From Deltaproteobacteria bacterium (GTDB lineage Bacteria; Myxococcota_A; UBA9160; UBA6930): a stretch of 64,000 bases of DNA. The stretch is from assembly GCA_016875395.1 (NCBI GenBank), contig VGRF01000009.1:85237-149236 (forward strand), given 5' to 3'. Of the stretch, positions 1 to 8,334 are shown piece by piece (position 1 is the stretch's first letter; the number at the start of each line of letters is the position of its first letter). Position numbers and translations under genes: made by a program. Below the pieces are notes generated by a model that made no database searches, was not told the origin of the DNA, and worked only from the letters and a program-made list of their open reading frames with translations.

Positions 1-1
1 G

Positions 2-784
2 CCGGTGCACTTGTCGCGCGCCTCGGGCGAGCTGCGCATGCTCGGCACGCGCAGTGGCGAGGACTGGACGCGGCGCATGGAGGCGCTCGCCGCACAGCGC
101 ACGCGCGCGCTCGAGAGTCTCGACCTGTGCGGCTACGTGCTGAAGAAAGACTCGCCGAGCTGCGGGATGGAGCGCGTGAAGGTGCGGCTCGAAGGCGGCC
201 ACGCGAGGCGCGACGGGAGCGGCATGTTCGCCGAGGAGTTGTTACGGCGCTTTCCCACGCTGCCGGTGGAGGAGGAAGGGCGCCTCAACGATGCGCCGCT
301 GCGCGAGAACTGGATCGAGCGCGTCTTCGCCTACCACCGCCTGCGCGCGCTCTTCGCGGAGCGCTGGACGCTGGCGCAGCTCGTGGCGTTTCACGCCGCG
401 CACAAGCTGCAGCTGCTCGCGCACTCGCCCGAGGCGTATCGCTCGCTCGGCCGACTCGTGGCCGCGGCGAAGTCGCACGGTCGCGCCGAGCTGCGGGACG
501 CCTACGAGCGCGGCTTCATGGACGGCCTCGCCTCGCGCGCGACCCGCGGGCGCAACGTGAACGTGATGGAGCATTGCATCGGTTATCTGCGCGATCGCGT
601 CGAGGCGCCGGTGCGCGCATCGATCGCGCACACGATCGCCGACTATCAGGCGGGCCTCACGCCGCTGATCGTGCCCGTGACGATGCTGCGCCACTACGTG
701 CAGCAGCTCGGGATCGAGTACCTCGCGCAGCAGACCTACCTCGACCCGCATCCGAAGGAGCTGATGCTGCGCAATCACGTGTGA
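2..784 (+). CDS. DUF523-DUF1722 (YbgA-like) protein, 5' end outside window
   Basis: The reading frame is open from the left edge, so the N-terminus lies outside; a GTG at 5 is probably internal. The first part matches DUF523 (GYVLKKDSPSCGMERVKV, with the SPSCG cysteine). The second part matches DUF1722/YbgA (FAYHRLRALF, HKLQLLAHSPEAY). The biochemical function is not established; such proteins often sit beside photolyase genes and in light-induced LitR/CarH regulons. That fits the CarH-type regulator and operators to the right, and suggests a photolyase gene may lie just left of this window (inference). The gene ends tail-to-tail with the sigma factor gene. Confidence 0.85.
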   Translation, partial: PVHLSRASGELRMLGTRSGEDWTRRMEALAAQRTRALESLDLCGYVLKKDSPSCGMERVKVRLEGGHARRDGSGMFAEELLRRFPTLPVEEEGRLNDAPLRENWIERVFAYHRLRALFAERWTLAQLVAFHAAHKLQLLAHSPEAYRSLGRLVAAAKSHGRAELRDAYERGFMDGLASRATRGRNVNVMEHCIGYLRDRVEAPVRASIAHTIADYQAGLTPLIVPVTMLRHYVQQLGIEYLAQQTYLDPHPKELMLRNHV

Positions 785-838
785 GCTGCTCGCTCGGTCA
801 CTTCGCTCGCCCGCGGCTCGCTGCGCGCTTCGCTTGCT
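785..838. repeat. Dispersed repeat, copy 1 (short form)
   Basis: The gap between two convergent stop codons holds ACTTCGC followed by TGCGCGCTTCGCTTGC. The same flanks occur near 23925-24000, 42213-42267 and 49463-49536. The inner part here is GC-rich and shorter in symmetry than in the two hairpin copies. It may act as a bidirectional terminator or be a small mobile palindrome. Confidence 0.45.
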
Positions 839-2126
839 AGGCGAGCCCGAGCTCCGTGGCGCGGCTCTCGAGCCGCGCGAGCGCTTCCTTCTCGATCTGC
901 CGCACGCGCTCGCGCGAGACTCCAAGCTCGTCCGCCAGCTCCTGCAGCGTGCGCTCCTCGCGGCCGCCCAGCCCGAAGCGCGCTTCGAGGATTTGCCGCT
1001 CGCGCGGAGGCGCTCCGTCGAGCAAGCGGTACACGCCCTCGCAGCGCGCGCGCTCCTCGACCCGCTGGTCTGCCGGGATCGCCTCGGCGTCGGCGAGGGT
1101 CTCGGCGAGCGAGCGCTCGATTTGCGCAGAGACGGGCGCATCCAGCGCGACGGCGCGGCGCGGGCTCGTCGCGGCGAGCGCGTAGCGCGCGGGGGAGACG
1201 CCGGCGGCGCGCCCTAGCTCCTCTCCGGTCGGCACCCTGCCGAGCCGCCGCGTGAGCTGCTCTTCGCGCTCGCGCAGCTTGCGCTGGTCGTTCAGCACGC
1301 CGTCGGGAAGCGAGATCAAGCTCAGCTCGCGTCGCGTACCGCGTTGCAACGCCTGCACGATCCACCAGCCTGCGTAGGTCGAGAAGCGGAAGCCGCGCGT
1401 GTCGTCGAACTTCTCGACGGCGCGCAGCAGGGCGATGTTGCCTTCTTGAATCAGATCCGCGAACGGCACGTCGCCGTGGCTGAAGTCCTTCGCGATGTGG
1501 ATGACGAGGCGCAGGTTGTGCTTCGCGAAGGTTCCGCGCGCACTCAGGTAGGCCTCGCGCTGGAGCGCGGCCTCGCGCGCCCACGCGGCGGCCTCGCTGC
1601 GTGCGAGGCCGAAGCAGCGCGCCGGTGCGTCCGAAGCGAGCGCCTTGGCTTCGAGCGCTCGCGACCACTCGATCAGGAGTGGCGTGCGCGGATCGAGCTT
1701 CTCGAAGAGCGCGGCGCTGCGCTCGCGCGCGCGTTCTCGCTCGCGCGTGTTCGCGCAGCGCAGCGTGAGCGGGAGCAGCTCGCCCAGCTCTCGCGCGATG
1801 CGTGCAAGCTCCGCGGGAATCGGCGCGCCTTGCTCGTAGCGCTCCGAGAGCAGCTCGGGCACCAGCGTCTTCGCTTCTCGCTCGCGCCACGCGCAGATCA
1901 GGCGCTTCACTACGCCCGGTACGTGCGCCAGCGCGGCGCGCAGGCCCTCGCGCCCGGCGCGCATCGCACGCGCGAGCTCCACTTCCTGTCCGGCCGTGAG
2001 CACCGGCGTCGCGTGGATGTCTCGCAGGTAGTAGGCGAGCGCTTCGTCTCCGGCCCCGTGTGGCGGGAGCGCAGCCCCTCGTCGCGAGCGTCTTCCTCGC
2101 ATGCGATTGCGGCTGATGGTCGGCAC
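837..2126 (-). CDS. RNA polymerase sigma-70 factor (RpoS/RpoH-like, regions 1.2-4)
   Basis: From the N-terminus it shows region 1.2 (ALAYYLRDIHATPVLTAGQE), a divergent linker, region 2 (HNLRLVIHIAKDF, DLIQEGNIALLRAVEKFD, FSTYAGWWIVQAL), region 3 and region 4 with a helix-turn-helix (LQELADELGVSRERVRQIEK). It is thus a group 2/3 sigma factor, not ECF. The GTG at 2126 was chosen because GAGGA lies 6 nt upstream; a TTG at 2186 or an ATG at 2102 are alternatives, giving about 420-450 residues. It follows folE2 by 28 bp on the same strand and is probably co-transcribed from the operator-bearing promoter near 3112. Inference: it could be the sigma factor that relays the light/B12 signal. Confidence 0.88.
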   Translation of the reverse strand: MPTISRNRMRGRRSRRGAALPPHGAGDEALAYYLRDIHATPVLTAGQEVELARAMRAGREGLRAALAHVPGVVKRLICAWREREAKTLVPELLSERYEQGAPIPAELARIARELGELLPLTLRCANTRERERARERSAALFEKLDPRTPLLIEWSRALEAKALASDAPARCFGLARSEAAAWAREAALQREAYLSARGTFAKHNLRLVIHIAKDFSHGDVPFADLIQEGNIALLRAVEKFDDTRGFRFSTYAGWWIVQALQRGTRRELSLISLPDGVLNDQRKLREREEQLTRRLGRVPTGEELGRAAGVSPARYALAATSPRRAVALDAPVSAQIERSLAETLADAEAIPADQRVEERARCEGVYRLLDGAPPRERQILEARFGLGGREERTLQELADELGVSRERVRQIEKEALARLESRATELGLA

Positions 2127-2154
2127 GGCGTTCCTCACGATGGGCGCGCGAGGT

Positions 2155-3081
2155 TCAATGGCTGGCGCGAAGGGTTCCTCCCGCAACGCGGCTCACCGCG
2201 TTGTGGGCGTGCAGGCTCTCCTGGTGCTCCACCACGACGGCGTGCCCGAGCACTCGTGGGTCGCTCCCCAACAGGTGGTGGATGCGGCGCGCGGCGTCTT
2301 CGCAGAACATCGGGTTCGCGCCGTTGCGCCGCGCGAACTCCTGCTCGTCCATGCGCTTCACGGCCGCCTGCACCGGTGTCTCGAGGCACGCTTCCAGGCG
2401 ATCGATCAGCCCGGCGAGCGAGGGCGCGTGATCCGGCGCCACCTCGACGCGCACGTCGGCGTGGCTGCGCTGGCTGTGCGGCGTCGCGGTGATGCCGTCC
2501 GCGCTCTCGAGCCACGCGGCGATCTCGCCCGCCTCGAGGGGCGCGAGGTCGCCGAAGCGCTCGAGGAAGCGATCGCGCACGTGCTGCCGCGCGAGCGCCG
2601 CCGAGCACGGACACGTGCTCGAGTAGGTCACGCGCACGCGCAGCTCGCAGCGCACGCGACCGCGCTCGAGCGTCGCGCTCATCTCCGCGGGGTAGCTGCG
2701 CCAGCCGCGGAAGCCGCTCAGCAGGGCGGGGCGCTTCAGCAGGTACTCGAAGCGCGCGTTCACCTGCGCGCCGCGGCTGATGTCCGCGTGGGAAGCGACG
2801 AAGCCGCGCACCAGCGTTTCGAGCGTCGTGAGGGTGAGCAGTTCCTTCTCGAGAGTCTCCTGCGCGAGCAGGAACAGGCGCGACATGTGGATGCCCTTCG
2901 CGCGCGGGTCGTCGAGGCTCACGAAGGCGTCGACGCGCGCGGGCACGCGGCTCGCGACGCCGTCGGGCGTCGCGAGCCGCACCGGCAGCTCGATCTCGGT
3001 CATGCCGACGCGATCGAGGCGTCCGCCCACGGCGGCGTGGTGGTCGAGGGCGATGTCGATCAGCGCGGGGGCGGCTGCCAT
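2155..3081 (-). CDS. folE2: GTP cyclohydrolase FolE2 (type IB)
   Basis: The 308-residue protein carries FolE2/MptA family motifs: DPRAKGIHMSRL near residue 60, YSSTCPCSAALARQ with the family cysteines, and ANPMFCEDAARRI near the C-terminus. It converts GTP to 7,8-dihydroneopterin triphosphate, the entry to folate and tetrahydropterins, in the cytoplasm. FolE2 can replace the zinc enzyme FolE. The divergent promoter region to its right contains a 21-bp palindrome matching those near cfa and carH. folE2 genes are reported in LitR regulons, where pterins may supply photolyase antenna cofactors; the link here is inference. Confidence 0.93.
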   Translation of the reverse strand: MAAAPALIDIALDHHAAVGGRLDRVGMTEIELPVRLATPDGVASRVPARVDAFVSLDDPRAKGIHMSRLFLLAQETLEKELLTLTTLETLVRGFVASHADISRGAQVNARFEYLLKRPALLSGFRGWRSYPAEMSATLERGRVRCELRVRVTYSSTCPCSAALARQHVRDRFLERFGDLAPLEAGEIAAWLESADGITATPHSQRSHADVRVEVAPDHAPSLAGLIDRLEACLETPVQAAVKRMDEQEFARRNGANPMFCEDAARRIHHLLGSDPRVLGHAVVVEHQESLHAHNAVSRVAGGTLRASH

Positions 3082-3111
3082 GGCGTTCTCTTTCGGTTGG
3101 GGGTTGCGTTT

Positions 3112-3132
3112 TGTCTAGATAAAAACTAGACA
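3112..3132. promoter_or_regulatory. CarH/LitR-type operator candidate A
   Basis: TGTCTAG-ATAAAAA-CTAGACA is a perfect 7-7-7 inverted repeat in the 58-bp gap between divergent folE2 (start 3081) and the SDR gene (start 3140). Two further sites with the same spacing lie at 8423 and 10437, the last beside the MerR/B12 regulator gene. It ends 8 nt before the SDR start codon, so binding would block one or both promoters. Confidence 0.75.
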
Positions 3133-3139
3133 CGTATTC

Positions 3140-4588
3140 ATGCCCGAGCAAGCCCAATCTCGATTGATTCTGCTGACCGGCGCCACCGGCTACGTCGGCG
3201 GGCGCCTGCTGCGCGTGCTCGCCGAGCGGGGCGACCGCGTGCGCTGCTTCACGCGGCGCCCCGCGGCGCTCGCGGGGCGCGTGCCGGCGGGCGTCGAGAT
3301 CGAGGGCGGCGATTGTCTCGATGCCGCCGCGGTCGAGCGCGCCTGCCGCGGAGTGAGCGTGGCCTACTACATGGTCCACTCGATGGGCCTTGGCGCGGAG
3401 TTCGAGGCGCGCGACCGCGCCGCCGCCGAGGCGTTCGCCCGCGGTGCGCGCGCCGCCGGGGTGGGGAGGATCGTCTACCTCGGCGGCCTCGCGGACGAGA
3501 GCGCGCCGCTCTCGCCCCATCTGCGCAGCCGTCTCGAAGTGGGCCGCATCCTGCGCGAGAGCGGCGTGCCATGTGTGGAGCTGCGCGCTTCGATCGTGCT
3601 CGGCTCGGGCAGCCTCTCGTTCGAGCTCGTGCGCTCGCTCGTGGAGCGGCTGCCCGTGATGGTCACGCCGCGCTGGGTCGAGACGCCGGCGCAGCCGATC
3701 GCGATCACGGACCTGCTCGAGATCCTCGTGCGCGCGCGCGACGTGGCGCCGGGCGTGTACGAGATCGGCGGCGCGGAGCGCACGAGTTATCAGGGGCTGA
3801 TGCGCGAATACGCGCGCCAGCGCGGCCTCTCGCGCTGGATGCTCCGCGTGCCGGTCCTCACGCCGGGGCTCTCTGCGCTGTGGCTCGGCCTGGTGACGCC
3901 GGTTTTCGCGCGCGTGGGACGCCACCTGATCGAGAGCATCCGCACCGCCACGGTCGTGAACCGCCCGTGCCAGGAAGTGTTCGGCATCGCGCCGCGCAGC
4001 GTCTCCGAGGCGATCGCCGAGGCGCTCGCAAACGAAGACAGCGAGCACGCGGAGACGCGCTGGACGGATGCGCTCTCGTCTTCCGCGATCTCGCCCCGCC
4101 GGTTCGGTGGCGCCGACTTCGGCCGTCGGCTGATCGACGCGCGGGAGCTGTTCGTTCCGGCAGCGCCGGAGCAGGTGTTCGCTGCGGTCGAGCGCATCGG
4201 CGGTGCGGCGGGCTGGTACGCGTACGACTGGCTGTGGCGGCTGCGCGGCGCACTCGATCTGATCGCGGGCGGCGTCGGCCTGCGCCGCGGGCGCGCGCAC
4301 CCCACGCGGCTGCACGTGGGCGACGTCGTCGACTGCTGGCGCGTGGAAGCGCTGGAGCCCGGTCGGCGCCTGCGCCTTCGCGCGGAGATGAAGCTGCCCG
4401 GCCGCGCTTGGCTCGATTTCGAGGTGGAGCCGGCGCCGAGCGGTGCGCGGCTGCGCCAGGTCGCGAGCTTCGACCCGCGCGGCGTCGCGGGCCTCGCGTA
4501 CTGGTTCTCGATCTATCCCGCTCACGCCTTCGTGTTTCGCGACATGCTGCGCGGCGTCGCCGCGCATGCGCTCGCGAGCCGTAACTGA
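3140..4588 (+). CDS. NAD(P)-binding SDR-like protein with DUF2867 C-terminal domain
   Basis: The 482-residue protein starts with a Rossmann motif (LLTGATGYVGGRLLRVL). An NmrA/extended-SDR-like domain runs to about residue 310, then a DUF2867 (START-like) domain with GWYAYDWLWRLRGALD, giving the YbjT-like architecture. The substrate is unknown. Such genes are recurrent members of LitR/CarH light regulons. No Shine-Dalgarno is visible before the ATG, which follows operator A by 7 nt, so the mRNA may be leaderless or nearly so. The SRPBCC gene follows after 10 bp with a GAGGAG ribosome site and is probably co-transcribed. Confidence 0.85.
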   Translation: MPEQAQSRLILLTGATGYVGGRLLRVLAERGDRVRCFTRRPAALAGRVPAGVEIEGGDCLDAAAVERACRGVSVAYYMVHSMGLGAEFEARDRAAAEAFARGARAAGVGRIVYLGGLADESAPLSPHLRSRLEVGRILRESGVPCVELRASIVLGSGSLSFELVRSLVERLPVMVTPRWVETPAQPIAITDLLEILVRARDVAPGVYEIGGAERTSYQGLMREYARQRGLSRWMLRVPVLTPGLSALWLGLVTPVFARVGRHLIESIRTATVVNRPCQEVFGIAPRSVSEAIAEALANEDSEHAETRWTDALSSSAISPRRFGGADFGRRLIDARELFVPAAPEQVFAAVERIGGAAGWYAYDWLWRLRGALDLIAGGVGLRRGRAHPTRLHVGDVVDCWRVEALEPGRRLRLRAEMKLPGRAWLDFEVEPAPSGARLRQVASFDPRGVAGLAYWFSIYPAHAFVFRDMLRGVAAHALASRN

Positions 4589-4598
4589 GGAGACGCCC

Positions 4599-5126
4599 AT
4601 GGCCCGCTATCTCGCGACGATCGATCTGCCCCTCACGTGCGATGCCGCGTTCGACGCGCTCGCGGATTTCTCGACGACCGAGCGCTGGGATCCGAGCGTC
4701 GTGCGCGCGCGCCGCCTGACGCGCGGCGCCGTCGCCGAAGGCGCGCGCTTCGAGGTGGTGGTGCGCGTGCTCGGCGTCGAGAGCGCGCTCGAGTACGAGC
4801 TCGTCGTTGCGGAGCGCCCGCATCGCATCGTGCTGCGCGCGCAGCAAGGCGCGCTCACGTCGCTCGACGAGATCACGCTCGCACCGCGCGGCGAGGGCGT
4901 GCGCGTCACCTACGACGCGCGCATCGAGTTGTCCGGACTCGCTCGCGCGCTCGATCCGCTGCTCGATGCCTGGTTCCAGCGCAGCGGCGCGCGCTCCGTG
5001 GAGGGAATGCGGCGCGCGCTCTCGGCGCCGGCTCAGGCGCCGAGGGCGGCTTCCGCGAGGTTGCGCAGCGGAATGCGCGCACGCAGCCGGGCGCACAGCA
5101 AGAACGTCCCCGCGAACTTGCGCTGA
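4599..5126 (+). CDS. SRPBCC (START-like) family protein
   Basis: The 175-residue product looks like a polyketide-cyclase/START fold: an N-terminal strand (LATIDLPLTCDAAFDALADF), a FSTTERWDPSV segment and a C-terminal helix (LDAWFQRSGARSVEGMRRAL). The ATG at 4599 follows GAGGAG. It is the second gene behind operator A. Its last 35 or so codons are Arg/Ala-rich and lie antisense to the end of the AarF-like gene, a 94-bp convergent overlap, so this tail may be a recent read-through extension. Ligand unknown. Confidence 0.8.
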   Translation: MARYLATIDLPLTCDAAFDALADFSTTERWDPSVVRARRLTRGAVAEGARFEVVVRVLGVESALEYELVVAERPHRIVLRAQQGALTSLDEITLAPRGEGVRVTYDARIELSGLARALDPLLDAWFQRSGARSVEGMRRALSAPAQAPRAASARLRSGMRARSRAHSKNVPANLR

Positions 5127-6364
5127 AGGAAGAGCGTCTCGGGCGGCGGCGGCCGCCGATGACCGGCGTCGAACGCGAGCGAGAGCGCGGCGTTGCGCAG
5201 GCGTTCGGCGAGCGACGAACGTCCGAAGTCGTAGACGCCGCGCGCCGCGAACGGCTCGCAGCTCGCTTCGAGAAGGTCGACCACCGCCTCGAGCCGACGC
5301 TCGCCGTCGCCATCTGCGACGAAGCCGAGACTCGTCGCGAAGTGGCGCATGCCCTCGCGGTCGCCGCGCATCGCCGAGCGCAGCAGGAGCGCGTAGCCGT
5401 CCGCGAGGCGCTTCGAGACGGGATGCGCCGCGCCGAGATCGATCAGGCCGAGGCGCTGCGACTCCGACAGCCACAAGTAGTTCGCGAAGTTCGGATCGCT
5501 CTGCACGAAGCGCAGCGAGAACACCTCGCGCAGTAACAAGCGGTAGAGCGCCGTGCCGACGGCGTCGCGTGCGGCCTGCGGTTGTTCTGGAGCGCACAGC
5601 TCCTCGAGCGGAGCTCCGGGCAAGTACTCCATCGCAAGCACACGGCGCGTGGTGAGCTCGGGACGCGGGCGCGGCACCGCGAGCCTGGGCTCGTCCGCGA
5701 GCAGCTCCGCGTAGCGCGCGAGGTGTTTCGCTTCGAGGCGGTAGTCCGCCTCGCGGTGGAGCTGCCGCTTCGCCTCCGTGGCGAGCGCGGCGAGGTCGAC
5801 GTCTCGCGGCAGCAGCTGCGACCAGCGCAGCGCGCGCACGAGCGCGTCGATGTCGCTGTCGATGCTGTCGGCCACGCCGGGAAACTGGATCTTCACGGCG
5901 AGCGCTGCGCCGTCGAGCGCCGTCGCGCGGTGAACCTGACCGATCGACGCGGCAGCCACGGGCTCGAGGTCGAACGACGCGACGCGCGTGCGCCACTCGC
6001 GTTTCCACTCTTTCTCGAGTACGCGCAGCAGCTGCGTCTCCGGCATCGCGTCGCCATCGGCGCGCAGCGCCGCGATCGCTTCCGCGAACTCGGGCGGCAG
6101 GAACTCGTCTCCTTCGAGCGAGAGCAGCTGCCCGAGCTTCATCGCCGCGCCGCGCAGGTGCGCGAGCCGCTCGGCGAGGCGCCGCCCGTTCGCCGGGGTG
6201 AGCAGTGCGCTCCACGCCGCGTTTTCGCGGCGGCCCACCAGCCGCCGCGCCTGTTCGAGCACGCCCCCGAGCGCGAGCTCGCCCGCGAGCACGCCGACGC
6301 GGCTCACGCGCTCGAGCGCGCTGCGCGGCACGCGCGAGCGCCGGCGGGGCGGAGCGGCGCTCAC
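5033..6364 (-). CDS. AarF/UbiB (ABC1/ADCK) family atypical kinase
   Basis: The 443-residue protein has the family KxGQ motif (AAMKLGQLLSLEG), an A-rich loop (VAAASIGQVHRA), the VAIK-equivalent lysine (LAVKIQFPGV), SDPNFANYLW for the catalytic loop and GLIDLGAA for the metal-binding DFG. Relatives (UbiB, ADCK) support ubiquinone or lipid metabolism as unorthodox ATPases. The GTG at 6364 overlaps the stop of the preceding selenoprotein-candidate gene (GTGA), so the two are translationally coupled. It is the last gene of the minus-strand operon starting at 8334. Confidence 0.85.
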   Translation of the reverse strand: MSAAPPRRRSRVPRSALERVSRVGVLAGELALGGVLEQARRLVGRRENAAWSALLTPANGRRLAERLAHLRGAAMKLGQLLSLEGDEFLPPEFAEAIAALRADGDAMPETQLLRVLEKEWKREWRTRVASFDLEPVAAASIGQVHRATALDGAALAVKIQFPGVADSIDSDIDALVRALRWSQLLPRDVDLAALATEAKRQLHREADYRLEAKHLARYAELLADEPRLAVPRPRPELTTRRVLAMEYLPGAPLEELCAPEQPQAARDAVGTALYRLLLREVFSLRFVQSDPNFANYLWLSESQRLGLIDLGAAHPVSKRLADGYALLLRSAMRGDREGMRHFATSLGFVADGDGERRLEAVVDLLEASCEPFAARGVYDFGRSSLAERLRNAALSLAFDAGHRRPPPPETLFLQRKFAGTFLLCARLRARIPLRNLAEAALGA

Positions 6365-7908
6365 GCCGCGCGGTCCTCGGCGCCGCCCGCGATCGCCTTC
6401 TCCACGTAGCGCCACAGGGCTGCGCGCTCGCGCGCGCTCTCGCGCGTCCACGGCAAGAAGTGCTCGCTGCGGCGTTTGCGATCGAAGTAGAACGCGCCTT
6501 CTTCGAGCTTCTCGCGCGGCGCGGCGGCAAGCCAGACGATCGTGTCCGCACCCTCCGCGGGTGTTCGCAGCAGCGCCTCCGTCACGCGCCGGAAGCGCGG
6601 CAGCGAAGACGCGACCGCCGGCGTGTCCGCCCAGCCGGGGTGCATCGAGACGGAGCAGACGCTCGTCTTCGCGAGCTTGCGTGCCCACTGCTCCGCGAGC
6701 GCGACCTGCATGCGCTTGGTCTCCGCATACGCGAGCCCGCCGTCGTAGGCGCGCTTCGTCCACTGCGGATCGTTCAGGTCGAGCTTGCGCGTGTACATCC
6801 CGCCCGACGAAACCCAGATCAGCCGCGCGTCGTCCGAGCGCTCGAGCGCCGGCCGTAACAACTGGGTCAGCAGCTGCGGACCCGCGACGTGCGTCGCGAA
6901 GGTGAGCTCGAAGCCGTCGCGCGATTCGCCGCGCTCGTCGGGGAGCACGCCCGCGTTGTGGACGAGGATGTCGAGGCGCTGCGCCGCGAGGCGCGGCGCG
7001 ACTGCGCGCACGGCGGCGAGGTCCGACACGTCGAGCACCTCGAGCGAGATCTTGCGGCTGCCCGTGCGTTCGCGGATGGCGTCGCGCGCGGCGATCCCGC
7101 GTTCCTCGTTGCGGCACGCGAGCACGACCTCCGCGCCGAGATCCGCGAGCGCGAGCGCCGTCTCGAAGCCGATGCCGGAGTTCGCGCCCGTGACTACGGC
7201 GCGCTTCCCGCTCAGGTCGCGGTCGAGGTCATCGGGATCGAAGCCGAGCGCGTGGCGCGCGAAGCCGGTGCGGTCGAACGAGAACAAGATCGTGGGATCG
7301 AGCACGCGCGAGAGCGCGTTCGCGGCACGAACCACGCGCGGCGAGGGTGAGCTTTCCTCTCGCAGCGCGGGCGCGTCGGGCGCGAGCGCGGCGAGGATGT
7401 CCTCCGTCGCTGCGTGGTCGCCCGCTTCGCGCGAAACGTGGCGCAGCGTGAGCGACCCATCCTGGCGCACTACCAGCACGCCTCCGAGCTGGAACGGGTC
7501 GCCCTGCACGGCGCCTTGCCGGTAGCCGCCGCGCAGCGCGCGCAACGCGTTCGTCGCGAGGCGCGGCGAGAGCAGCTCGCTGCGGCCGCGCCGCATGCCC
7601 GCCGCGCGATACGAGCGCAGCCCGGGGTCGACGAGCAGCACGACGTCGTCCGGCAAGCCGATGTCTTCGCGGAATGCGCGGGCAAATTCCGCGGTGCCAT
7701 TGCCGATGATGGCGAGGTCGCCGCCTGCGGCGCGGATCTCGGGAAGCTTGTCGCGCAACTGCGCGACTTGTTCGCGGCAGAACATTCAACCGAAGTGGCG
7801 CACCCAGGCGATCACGACCTTGCGCTCCCGCCACAGCTCGGCGAGCGCGAGCTCGCCACCTTCTGCGCGCGCGAGCGAGAGGGCGGCGAGTCGAAGCGAA
7901 GTTCTCAT
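6361..7908 (-). CDS. Candidate selenoprotein: peroxiredoxin-like domain fused to SDR (in-frame TGA = Sec41)
   Basis: An ATG at 7908 with AGGAG upstream opens a frame interrupted only by TGA at 7788-7786. Read through, codons 31-47 give VVIAWVRHFG-U-MFCREQ, matching AhpC/TSA_2-PRXL2 proteins that have Cys at this spot (CxxC becomes UxxC). The domain continues to about residue 165. After it comes an SDR domain (TGANSGIG near 195, WVSSGG serine, YAETK tyrosine/lysine) resembling DHRS12-type oxidoreductases; the whole is 515 residues. A start at the downstream ATG 7785 would remove the catalytic motif and has no ribosome site. Probably a thiol/selenol redox enzyme linked to light or oxidative stress (inference). 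It could alternatively be a nonsense-mutated gene. Confidence 0.8.
7759..7780 (-). promoter_or_regulatory. SECIS-like hairpin downstream of the in-frame TGA
   Basis: In the mRNA the stem CUG-(bulged C)-CGCGA pairs with UCGCG-CAG around the loop ACAAG. The stem starts 5 nt after UGA and the loop 14 nt after it. This is close to where bacterial SECIS hairpins sit, although the loop does not copy the E. coli fdhF loop. The hairpin lies in coding sequence. Confidence 0.5.
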
Positions 7909-7961
7909 GGAATCTCCTGGGTGGGCGGAAGCTCGCGGGCGCGCGCGCTCCGCGGGTCGCG

Positions 7962-8123
7962 TCAGCGGGGTCTTGCGCTCGACGGAGCCTGTTCCGAAGT
8001 CTCGGCGGCCGTCTCAGCGCGCGGTGAGCCGTCGAGGAAGCGCTCACGCACGAACGTGTAGGCGCCGCCGAAGGCCATGAACAGAACTCCGCAGCCCCAA
8101 GCGAAGAGGTCCGAGTCAGTCAT
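7962..8123 (-). CDS. Small single-pass membrane protein
   Basis: This 53-residue ORF begins with MTDSDLFAWGCGVLFMAFGG, has one hydrophobic segment (about residues 7-24), then a polar Ala/Ser/Pro-rich tail. Its ATG lies 7 nt inside the end of the upstream small membrane gene (8-bp overlap), and 53 bp separate it from the peroxiredoxin-SDR gene. No family recognised. The overlap and shared operator-controlled operon support it being real. Confidence 0.6.
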   Translation of the reverse strand: MTDSDLFAWGCGVLFMAFGGAYTFVRERFLDGSPRAETAAETSEQAPSSARPR

Positions 8124-8334
8124 TTCGGAGTCCTCCGAGCAGCAAGCTCCCCGCAGACAAGATCGACGGCACCCAGACGCCGACGAAGATCCCGCGATCG
8201 TGGTCACCGGTGAAGTAGAAGTAGACCGAGAGCAGGAAGGAAAGCCCTGCGGCGCCGAAGAACCACGCCTTCGTCGTAACGAGGGTCTTGTCGACGGAGA
8301 CCATCTCGTCTCCCCGAGCTCGCGAATTGGCCAT
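8116..8334 (-). CDS. Small two-pass membrane protein, first gene of the operon
   Basis: The 72-residue protein contains two hydrophobic stretches, AWFFGAAGLSFLLSVYFYF and GIFVGVWVPSILSAGSLLLG, joined by a short TGDHDR loop. AAGGA precedes the ATG at 8334. It is the first gene after the palindrome at 8423-8443, about 90 nt upstream. No family recognised; it could anchor or assist the redox and kinase proteins encoded downstream (inference). Confidence 0.65.
   Translation of the reverse strand: MANSRARGDEMVSVDKTLVTTKAWFFGAAGLSFLLSVYFYFTGDHDRGIFVGVWVPSILSAGSLLLGGLRND

Noticed and set aside
2127..2186. TTG at 2186 as the sigma factor start
   Set aside because: It overlaps folE2 and lacks a ribosome site; GTG 2126 has GAGGA at suitable spacing.
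7785..7787. ATG at 7785 as the start of the SDR gene, with the TGA before it as a true stop
   Set aside because: No ribosome site precedes it, it would cut off the conserved peroxiredoxin start, and a good start with AGGAG exists at 7908 in the same frame.
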